NCBI GenBank assembly: GCA_003511465.1
Contig: DOID01000108.1
Coordinates: 1 to 7,728, forward strand
DNA: 7,728 nucleotides
DNA from: Bacillota bacterium
GTDB taxonomy: Bacteria; Bacillota; UBA4882; UBA10575
Direction of reading: 5' to 3'
The translations under genes and the position numbers were made by a program. Positions 1 to 5,080 of the stretch are shown in pieces. Numbering within the stretch: the first letter of the stretch is position 1; each line of letters starts with the position of its first letter. The notes under the pieces are model-generated. The model searched no databases. It worked only from the letters and a program-made list of their open reading frames with translations, and had not been told where the DNA came from.

Positions 1-555
1 GCGTGGCTCCATTGGGTAGGCCTCGTCACTTGGACGGTGGTTGTCCTTTTGGTAGAAGTAATCACTTTAAAATCTAGGCCGCTGGCGATGATGGTCGACG
101 GTGAACCGGTGATCCTGATTATGAATGGACACATTATGGAAAAGGCGATGAAACAGGCCCGCTTCCTCCTTAGTGATCTTTTGGGAGAACTCCGAAAAAA
201 GAATATCTTTGATCTTGCGGAAGTGGAATTTGCCGTTTTAGAAACCAGCGGGCAGCTTTCAGTCCTGAAAAAATCCCAGTATCAACCGGTTACCCCCCAT
301 GACCTCAACCTCCCGACCACCTATAAGGGGATGAGTACGGAATTAATTTATGATGGTAAAATTGTCGAGCAAAACCTTACTGATCTTAAGCTGGACCACC
401 AGTGGCTGACAGCTGAACTTGAAAAACAGGGCATCAAGGACCCGGCAGAAGTATTTGTCGCTTTACTAAACACCCAGGGCGAATTATTTGTCGACCGCTA
501 CCGGGATCAGGTTCCGCAGCCGGTTGATGTTAGCGATTATCCGGGACCAAATTAG
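1..555 (+). CDS. DUF421 (YetF-like) membrane protein, C-terminal part, 5' end cut by window
   Basis: The frame is open from base 1, so this is the C-terminal 184 residues of a longer protein; the ATG-like codons near base 37 are internal. The first about 22 visible residues are hydrophobic (AWLHWVGLVTW then VVVLLVEV) and look like the last membrane helix that precedes the soluble domain in DUF421 proteins. Then comes the family core: RPLAMMVDGEPVILIMNG, a helix (KAMKQARFLLSDLLGELR), FDLAEVEFAVLETSGQLSVLKK, and a second related half with GMSTELIYDGKIVEQNL and EVFVALLNTQGELFVDRY. Bacillus relatives include YetF, YdfS and YrbG; some DUF421 proteins are linked to spore properties. The molecular function is not settled. 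The stop lies directly against the ribosome binding site of the DUF4363 gene, so the two are probably one operon. Family call is firm; the function is unknown. Confidence 0.9.
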   Translation, partial: AWLHWVGLVTWTVVVLLVEVITLKSRPLAMMVDGEPVILIMNGHIMEKAMKQARFLLSDLLGELRKKNIFDLAEVEFAVLETSGQLSVLKKSQYQPVTPHDLNLPTTYKGMSTELIYDGKIVEQNLTDLKLDHQWLTAELEKQGIKDPAEVFVALLNTQGELFVDRYRDQVPQPVDVSDYPGPN

Positions 556-566
556 GGAGGCTTTAG

Positions 567-932
567 ATGCGTAGATTTCTGTTTTACCTGGTACCAACGG
601 CAATCTTAGTGCTAGCGGTCGCCGTCATGCTCAGCGCCGATTGGCTGAAAAAACCGCGTTCCCAGGCTGAAGATGTCGGCTATTACCTCGTTCAGCTTGA
701 CGGTGACCTGAAAGAACAAAGTTGGACGGAAGCCGTCGCTAACCTGGAAAAGTTAAAAACAGCCTGGTTCACCATGCTTCCGCGCTTACAATTCAGTATT
801 GAACGGGATGAAGCCGTTGAGATCAACCTGAATCTGGCTCGCCTCCGGGGTTTAATCAATGGTCGGAGTCAAGCCGCCGCCCTGGCCGAACTAAACGAAA
901 TCCGCACCCGCTGGCATAACCTGACACAATAA
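567..932 (+). CDS. DUF4363 family membrane-anchored protein
   Basis: A 121-residue protein with one N-terminal membrane helix (about residues 4-24, FYLVPTAILVLAVAVML) after a short basic start (MRR). A predominantly helical domain follows, expected outside the membrane. Its visible pattern is typical of DUF4363: W53 and W67 spaced in helices, LQFSIERDEAVEINLNLARL around residues 75-94, and a terminal LAELNEIRTRWHNL. The start is well supported: GGAGG at 556-560, six bases before the ATG, begins immediately after the TAG stop of the DUF421 gene, implying co-translation. DUF4363 genes commonly sit next to DUF421 genes in Clostridia, and the shared operon suggests the two products act together at the membrane, but no biochemical function is known to me. 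Length is normal for the family. Confidence 0.85.
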   Translation: MRRFLFYLVPTAILVLAVAVMLSADWLKKPRSQAEDVGYYLVQLDGDLKEQSWTEAVANLEKLKTAWFTMLPRLQFSIERDEAVEINLNLARLRGLINGRSQAAALAELNEIRTRWHNLTQ

Positions 933-933
933 A

Positions 934-970
934 GTCGCACCGGAACCGGCGCGACCCTATTCTTTCTTTT
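934..970 (+). terminator. Rho-independent terminator of the DUF421-DUF4363 operon
   Basis: Starts one base after the DUF4363 stop codon. GTCGC at 934-938 pairs with GCGAC at 951-955. After one A-C mismatch, CCG and CGG continue the stem to a small loop. A T-rich tail (TATTCTTTCTTTT) follows. The reverse strand also has a short T-rich tail (TTTATT), so it may also stop the convergent metal-binding protein transcript, which ends at 992. Confidence 0.75.
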
Positions 971-991
971 CTAACTTTTAAACGCATGCTA

Positions 992-1210
992 TTACGCATT
1001 ATCCTGAACCGCCGTGACGTCGTAGCCTAGATCTTCAACGGCGTTTTTCAGTTGATCGGCGGACACCGTTTCGTCGGCTTCGACCGTCGCTTTCTTTCGA
1101 GTGAGATCAACCATTACCGACCGCACGCCAGCAACTTGCTTGAGGGCGGATTCCACATGCTCGACACAATGCTGGCAACTCATCCCCTCGATTAAAAGCT
1201 CTTTTGTCAT
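992..1210 (-). CDS. Heavy-metal-associated (HMA) domain protein, CopZ/MerP-like
   Basis: A 72-residue single-domain protein with the ferredoxin-like HMA fold. The metal site GMSCQHC gives cysteines 12 and 15 (MxCxxC type, normally binding Cu(I), or Hg/Zn in some relatives). The rest follows the family: HVESALKQVAGVRSVMVDL, KKATVEAD, and the ending LKNAVEDLGYDV. No signal peptide is visible, so it is probably a cytosolic chaperone or sequestering protein rather than exported MerP. The gene begins one base after the TVP38 stop codon, and its GGAAGG ribosome binding site is inside the end of that gene, so it is very likely co-transcribed and coupled. No P-type ATPase or CsoR-like repressor is in the window, so which metal is handled cannot be decided. 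Family call is firm; metal is open. Confidence 0.92.
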   Translation of the reverse strand: MTKELLIEGMSCQHCVEHVESALKQVAGVRSVMVDLTRKKATVEADETVSADQLKNAVEDLGYDVTAVQDNA

Positions 1211-1211
1211 C

Positions 1212-1931
1212 TTAACCCTTCCTTTCGCCCCTATTCTCTCCGTCTCCGCGCTCTTTAAACGCGAGACCCTTTATTCTGTAACCCTTGGGCCTTTCTCTTC
1301 GCAAGACTGCTTTTTTGCCTTTCTTTTTTAGCAAAAAGGGACGCTCCCGCGCGGCGCTCCATTGATGCAAACGGTCGATGATCCGGTCTTTGGTAAAATA
1401 ACCGATCAGGAAGAGCAGGATCGCCCCGCCCATTAAAATGATGACGGTCAAATAATCCTCTTCTTGGAGGTTAGTACCAATGTAAACAGAACCAATCAGC
1501 GCGGGGAGCCGCGCTCCGGTCGCAATCAGGAAGAATTTCAAGGGCGGCACAGCGGTTAATCCGGCGGCATAAGTAAAAAGATCCTTCGGGAGGCCGGGGA
1601 GGAGAAAGAGCAGAAAGACAACGGCTTCAAACTTTTTGTTCCGCAGCAAGGACTGGAACTTGTTGAATTTAGCTTGGGGGATCAAGGCTTTTAGAACCGG
1701 ATAGCCCAGGAGACGGGCGCTATAAAAGGCCAGGACCGAACCGATCAAGAGACCAACTACCAGGTAGAGGGTTCCGAGCCACAAACCGTAAATATAGCCT
1801 CCGGCAATCTGAACCACTTCCCCGGGGATCACGGAAATTAACACTTGTAAAACCTGAAAGGCAATAAAGATTAATACCCCGGTCTTCCCATCGGATTGGA
1901 TCAGCGCCCGGAATTGCTCCGGTTCACTCAC
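1212..1931 (-). CDS. TVP38/TMEM64 (VTT domain) membrane protein; true start probably upstream
   Basis: Given from the first standard start codon (GTG at 1931), 239 residues. Several membrane helices are visible (about 18-38, 41-70, 104-116, 130-152, 160-180). The family signatures are IPGEVVQIAGGYIYG (about 35-49) with GxxLA-type helix packing after it, and FLLPGLPKDLFTYAAGL (about 109-125) followed by an F-x-R-x-P segment (R141, P143). VTT proteins belong to the DedA/VMP1/TMEM41 superfamily, some eukaryotic members of which are lipid scramblases; bacterial roles are poorly defined. The tail after residue 190 is strongly basic and probably cytoplasmic. The GTG has no ribosome binding site and lacks the first membrane helix expected in the family, which is encoded in frame just upstream (1932-2075). 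The HMA-protein gene follows after one base, suggesting a joint metal-related membrane role (inference). Confidence 0.88.
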   Translation of the reverse strand: MSEPEQFRALIQSDGKTGVLIFIAFQVLQVLISVIPGEVVQIAGGYIYGLWLGTLYLVVGLLIGSVLAFYSARLLGYPVLKALIPQAKFNKFQSLLRNKKFEAVVFLLFLLPGLPKDLFTYAAGLTAVPPLKFFLIATGARLPALIGSVYIGTNLQEEDYLTVIILMGGAILLFLIGYFTKDRIIDRLHQWSAARERPFLLKKKGKKAVLRRERPKGYRIKGLAFKERGDGENRGERKG

Positions 1932-2082
1932 CAGTTCGGTGATGATCGGCGCATAGTTGACGGTGAAATAAGCAATCAGGATAACAAAGGCGAGGAGTAA
2001 TAAAAGATTGACCGCCGAAAGCTTGTAACCACCAAAGTAGATCGTCGCTTCCCCCTTACTACCAAGATTTTTTCTTTACCAT
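1932..2082 (-). other. Likely N-terminal extension of the TVP38 gene with no standard start codon
   Basis: Reading upstream of the GTG at 1931, the frame stays open to an in-frame TAA at 2076-2078. It encodes TIYFGGYKLSAVN, then a clear membrane helix (LLLLLAFVILIAYF), then VNYAPIITEL joining the VTT domain. None of these codons is ATG, GTG or TTG. A strong ribosome binding site (AAGGGGGA) stands eight bases before an ATC codon at 2040-2042, where translation might begin. Alternatively, an ATG at 2080-2082 begins MVKK and would join this frame if the A6 run (T6 at 2068-2073 on the plus strand) were one base shorter. As written, that ATG reads only seven codons (MVKKKSW) to a TAG. The cause may be a rare start, mutation, slippage or sequence error. 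Confidence 0.65.
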
Positions 2083-2100
2083 TACTTAATAATCTTGTCC

Positions 2101-2130
2101 ATTTTACCATAGAAGCAGGTGCATATCCAA
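2101..2130 (-). promoter_or_regulatory. Putative promoter of the TVP38-HMA operon
   Basis: On the minus strand, TTGGAT (2125-2130) and TAAAAT (2101-2106) are separated by 18 bases, a fair sigma-A-type match. Transcription would start near 2094, which would include both the ATG at 2082 and the purine-rich ribosome binding site before 2042. This supports translation starting well upstream of the GTG at 1931. Prediction by eye only. Confidence 0.4.
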
Positions 2131-2157
2131 CAGGCTAATAGTTTTTGGGGATTCTTT

Positions 2158-2190
2158 TGCTTTCGTTCATACTTTCTTCATAAATTCACG
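2158..2190 (+). promoter_or_regulatory. Possible promoter/operator of the Spy-like gene with TTCATA direct repeat
   Basis: TTCATA occurs at 2166-2171 and again at 2177-2182, exactly 11 bases apart, and a partial third copy (TTCACG) is at 2185-2190. Direct repeats one helical turn apart are the usual target form for OmpR/PhoB-family regulators, one of which is encoded at 2944-3636. A weak promoter can be read as TTGCTT (2158-2163), 17 bases, TAAATT (2181-2186), which would place the repeats between its elements. Both assignments are tentative. Confidence 0.3.
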
Positions 2191-2249
2191 TTAAGATCAA
2201 TTAATAGAAAGAAGCATCTTTCCAGGACCATTAAGAAAGGGGAATGTAA

Positions 2250-2741
2250 ATGCAGAAAAAAACATTAATCGTGGGTTTGAGTATAGTCTTAACCATCATG
2301 ACCGCCGCCAGCGCACTGGCCGGTGGGTGGGGGATGGGGTTCGGGGGCGGTATGGGCGGTGGCCTTGGATCTAATTGCAGATTGGGTGGAGGAGCGCAAG
2401 GAAGGGGACTTAGCCGCCTGGATCTGGATCTTTCGCCGGAACAAGCAGAAAAGCTACTGACGATCCAACAAGAACTGACAAAAGACACTTTAGAACTTCG
2501 TCAACAACTACAGCGTCTTAACTTGGAATTGCGCCAACTCTGGGCCGCTAAGGCTCCGGACCAAGACGCCATCAATCAAAAACTAGCGGCAATGACTCCC
2601 CTCCGCCTCGAACTAAATAACAAAATCCAGCAAGCGCAAAAGCAGATTGAAAGCACCCTCACTCCCGAGCAGCTGGCGAAGTATAAGGAGTTCCAACAAG
2701 TTACCCGAGGTCAATGTGGCCGTTCCCGCCGAGGAAGGTAG
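2250..2741 (+). CDS. Spy/CpxP-like LTxxQ-motif exported protein
   Basis: A 163-residue exported protein. Residues 1-24 form a signal peptide (MQKK, hydrophobic LIVGLSIVLTIM, cleavage site SALA before G25). A flexible glycine/methionine-rich segment (about 25-53) follows, then an all-helical domain with two copies of the family motif: LSPEQ at 61-65 and LTPEQ at 137-141. The helix between them is rich in Gln, Leu and charged residues and suits the cradle-shaped Spy/CpxP fold. Proteins of this family act as ATP-independent chaperones or stress/metal sensors (Spy, CpxP, ZraP). Two cysteines (C43, C156) lie in the flexible ends and could bind metal or form a disulfide; this is inference. The short tail is basic (RSRRGR). 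The ribosome binding site GAAAGGGG is seven bases before the ATG. The adjoining two-component genes make it a likely regulatory target or partner. Orthology to a specific member cannot be fixed. Confidence 0.85.
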   Translation: MQKKTLIVGLSIVLTIMTAASALAGGWGMGFGGGMGGGLGSNCRLGGGAQGRGLSRLDLDLSPEQAEKLLTIQQELTKDTLELRQQLQRLNLELRQLWAAKAPDQDAINQKLAAMTPLRLELNNKIQQAQKQIESTLTPEQLAKYKEFQQVTRGQCGRSRRGR

Positions 2742-2817
2742 TCGCGAGACAGTCCAAAGTCGCCCCTTAGCCAGCAGTGCGTACCTTGTGAAGCTCATAT
2801 GTGCCTTGACAAGCCAA

Positions 2818-2851
2818 AAGGGGGAAGCAACTCGCTTCTCCCCTTATTTTT
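2818..2851 (+). terminator. Rho-independent terminator after the Spy-like gene
   Basis: AAGGGGGAAGC at 2818-2828 pairs with GCTTCTCCCCTT at 2834-2845 around the loop AACTC, with one bulged T. ATTTTT follows (2846-2851). It lies 77 bases after the Spy-like stop and before the regulator promoter, so the two transcription units are separated. Confidence 0.85.
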
Positions 2852-2895
2852 CAGCAGCAATCAGGCTTTCTACGTTGTCCTTTGATTTTTTGCTC

Positions 2896-2925
2896 TAGAC
2901 AGAACCCCTATTGCTTCTTTACAAT
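2896..2925 (+). promoter_or_regulatory. Sigma-A-type promoter of the two-component operon
   Basis: TAGACA (2896-2901) and TACAAT (2920-2925) each match the consensus in five of six positions with an 18-base spacer. Transcription would start near 2932, only about a dozen bases before the regulator ATG at 2944. The leader therefore consists almost solely of the GAGGGGGG ribosome binding site. Confidence 0.65.
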
Positions 2926-2943
2926 AAAAGAGGGGGGAAGAGG

Positions 2944-3636
2944 ATGGGAAAACCACGCATTTTAATCTGTGACGATGAAGAAAAAGTAGTGCAGCTAATC
3001 CAAGCCTACTTACACCGGGAAGGTTACGAGACAGAGGCCGCCTATACCGGACGCCAATGTTTAGAACAGGTTAGTAAATTCCAACCGGACCTGCTGATTC
3101 TGGATATCATGATCCCGGATGGAGACGGTTTCTTTGTTTGTCAGGAGATCCGGAAAGATAGCAACCTCCCCATTATTATGCTAACTGCCCGGGGCGAAGA
3201 GAGTGACCGGGTGTTAGGCCTGGAGATCGGTGCCGATGATTACGTGATCAAACCCTTCAGTCCCCGAGAAGTAACTGCCCGGGTCAAAGCCACTCTCCGC
3301 CGCCGGGAATGGGATTCCAGCACCAAGTCGGAACGCCTAAGCTACGGAGACTTGGTGCTGGATAAAAAGCAGCGACGGGTCTTCGTCGCTGAGCAGGAAG
3401 TTCCTTTAACCCCCAAAGAGTTTGACCTATTAACGCTCATGGCAGCCAGTCCTTCCCGGGTGTTTAGGCGAGACTTACTATACGAACTTGTTTGGGGTTA
3501 CGACGCCTTAGGCGATGTCCGCACCGTCGATGTTCATCTGACCCGCTTACGTAGTAAAATAGAAGAAAGCAGCAACTACCGGTATTTACACACCGTCTGG
3601 GGAATCGGTTATCGGTTTGAGGAAAAGCAGAAATGA
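2944..3636 (+). CDS. OmpR/PhoB-family response regulator
   Basis: A 230-residue two-domain regulator. The receiver domain (about 4-118) has the acidic pocket D10-D11, phosphoacceptor D54 in LLILDIMIPDGDG, T81 in IIMLTARG, and K103 in DDYVIKPFSPREV. The C-terminal winged-helix DNA-binding domain (about 131-225) shows YGDLVLD, LTPKEFDLLTLM, the recognition region RTVDVHLTRLRSKI and VWGIGYRF. All catalytic and switch residues expected of an active regulator are present. The start is the ATG at 2944, six bases after a GGGGGG ribosome binding site; a longer reading from the TTG at 2911 would overlap the promoter -10 element and extend beyond the family N-terminus. It overlaps the kinase gene by four bases (ATGA), so the two are a cognate pair. 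Nearby Spy-like and metal-binding genes suggest an envelope or metal stress regulon (inference). Confidence 0.95.
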   Translation: MGKPRILICDDEEKVVQLIQAYLHREGYETEAAYTGRQCLEQVSKFQPDLLILDIMIPDGDGFFVCQEIRKDSNLPIIMLTARGEESDRVLGLEIGADDYVIKPFSPREVTARVKATLRRREWDSSTKSERLSYGDLVLDKKQRRVFVAEQEVPLTPKEFDLLTLMAASPSRVFRRDLLYELVWGYDALGDVRTVDVHLTRLRSKIEESSNYRYLHTVWGIGYRFEEKQK

Positions 3637-5063
3637 TCAGCAAAATCGGACTAAAGCTAACCGCCTCTTACATCCTGGTCATCGTGGTCGCCACCCTCAT
3701 CCTGGGACTCCTCTTCGCCGGAACCGCCCGCCGGTTTTTATTCGAAGAGAAGCAACGGGAGTTAGTACACAAAGGCGAACAACTTGGACAGACCGTAATC
3801 GACTTCTTTAACGGAGAAATGCCCATCTCCACCGTAGAAAAAATCCTCGAAGTCACCGGCCAGCATTTAGAGGCCAAAATTATGGTCCTGGACCCAATGG
3901 GGCGGAGGTTGGCGGTAACACCCGGCCTTGGACGACGGGGAGCGCAGCTTTCCCGTGCCGATTTTGCCCGAGTGATCAGCGGAGAAACCATTGTCCGGCG
4001 CGGTTATGATCCCATCTTGGAACTGGATGCAATCTTTGTGGGGACCCCGGTCCATACCAAGCACGGCCAAATCACCGGCGCAGTTTTTTTAATTGCGCCC
4101 CTAACCGTTATGGGCGGGTTAATCAGCGGCCTGTGGCGTCTAGGCGCTTTCGCCGCCCTAATCGGAGTCGCTTTCGCTCTGCTGCTTGCCCTCTACCTTT
4201 CCCGGACCATCTCTGCTCCGATTTTAAAATTAAAAGCAGCAGCCGCCGCCATGGCGCAAGGTAACTTTAAGGTCCGCGTCCCTTCCGGTTCCGATGAAAT
4301 AGGTGCCTTGGCTACGGCGTTCAACCTCATGGCCGCTGAATTGGGAAAAGTTGAAAAGCTGCGGAAACAACTAAGCGCCGACCTGGCTCACGAACTACGA
4401 GCCCCACTAACCATCATTCAGGGCCAAACCGAGGCGCTTTTGGATGGCGTGATCGAAGAAGAAGCTGAAAAAGAGAAATTTCTCCGGGATATTCTTGGGG
4501 AGACCGTCCGCCTCAGTGAAATGGTCCGGGCTTTACTAGAGATCGCCCATTTGGACCGAGGTGCTAAGGCCCTCAATAAGCAGGTCTTTTCTCTCAAAAC
4601 TTTGATTGTTACCTTGGCCGGAAAATATCAGGCCATCGCCCAGGAGAAAAATATAAACCTCACGACCATTCTCCCGCCCACGGATGATTTACTCCTGGTT
4701 GAAGCCGATGAAGCCCGCATTGGACAGGTGGTCAGAAATTTCTTGGATAATGCCCTCCGCTACACCCCACCCGGCAAAGAAGTACTAATCCGCCTCCAAG
4801 CGCAGGACACCTCCGTCCAGATTGAAATAACTGATCACGGACCTGGCATCCCAGCAGCGGAGCAACCATTGATCTGGGAACGGTTTTATAAAGTAAATAA
4901 AGCCCGGACCGCCGGGGAAGGCGGAGTCGGGCTGGGCCTAGCCATCGCCAAGGAGATTATTCAGGCCTCGGGCGGGCAAATCTGGGTTAAGAGCGCCGAA
5001 GGAAAAGGCGCCACCTTCGGTTTTTCATTACCACGAACCTCCCCGCCCGCCCCCTTAACCTAA
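3633..5063 (+). CDS. Membrane sensor histidine kinase with HAMP domain
   Basis: A 476-residue kinase, partner of the overlapping response regulator. In order: membrane helix 1 (about 11-31), an extracytoplasmic sensor region of about 130 residues (32-163) with a PAS/Cache-like feel (AKIMVLDPMGRRL), membrane helix 2 (about 165-190), HAMP linker (about 190-243, ending in DEIGALATAFNLMAAEL), dimerisation/phosphoacceptor domain with H253 in LSADLAHELRAPLT, and an ATPase domain with N-box residues N369 and N373 (VVRNFLDNALRYTP), G1 box DHGPGIP (401-407), F box (WERFYK) and G2 box GVGLGLAIAK (431-440). Everything needed for autophosphorylation is intact. The ribosome binding site GAGGAAAAG lies in the end of the regulator gene. 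The ligand cannot be read from the sequence; control of the nearby Spy-like gene, as BaeS or CpxA do in E. coli, is plausible. Confidence 0.95.
   Translation: MISKIGLKLTASYILVIVVATLILGLLFAGTARRFLFEEKQRELVHKGEQLGQTVIDFFNGEMPISTVEKILEVTGQHLEAKIMVLDPMGRRLAVTPGLGRRGAQLSRADFARVISGETIVRRGYDPILELDAIFVGTPVHTKHGQITGAVFLIAPLTVMGGLISGLWRLGAFAALIGVAFALLLALYLSRTISAPILKLKAAAAAMAQGNFKVRVPSGSDEIGALATAFNLMAAELGKVEKLRKQLSADLAHELRAPLTIIQGQTEALLDGVIEEEAEKEKFLRDILGETVRLSEMVRALLEIAHLDRGAKALNKQVFSLKTLIVTLAGKYQAIAQEKNINLTTILPPTDDLLLVEADEARIGQVVRNFLDNALRYTPPGKEVLIRLQAQDTSVQIEITDHGPGIPAAEQPLIWERFYKVNKARTAGEGGVGLGLAIAKEIIQASGGQIWVKSAEGKGATFGFSLPRTSPPAPLT
4996..5025 (+). terminator. Terminator-like hairpin inside the 3' end of the kinase gene
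   Basis: A perfect seven-base inverted repeat, CCGAAGG (4996-5002) and CCTTCGG (5014-5020), encloses an 11-base loop and is followed by TTTTT (5021-5025). It lies within codons for the final ATPase-domain strand, about 36 bases before the stop. Since the convergent gene pair has only 17 bases between stops and no other hairpin there, this may attenuate or end kinase transcripts, but it may equally be a chance result of coding constraint. Confidence 0.3.
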
Positions 5064-5080
5064 GCTTTTTGCGTTCTGGT

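Noticed and set aside
1101..1331. Plus-strand reading frame across the HMA/TVP38 junction
   Set aside because: Antisense shadow of two well-supported genes with no ribosome binding site and no recognisable protein features.
2244..2249. ATG TAA start-stop directly before the Spy-like ATG
   Set aside because: Too close to the ribosome binding site to be initiated efficiently; most likely chance.
2806..2834. Perfect -35-like TTGACA after the Spy-like gene
   Set aside because: No -10-like hexamer at 16-18 bases, and the terminator hairpin begins where it would have to be.
2911..2943. TTG at 2911 as start of the response regulator
   Set aside because: It lies before and overlaps the promoter -10 region, adds 11 residues not typical of the family, and the ATG at 2944 has a better placed ribosome binding site.
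3370..3391. Perfect seven-base inverted repeat (CAGCGAC / GTCGCTG) inside the response regulator gene
   Set aside because: Inside coding sequence between the two domains, with no T run and no adjacent promoter; probably coding coincidence.
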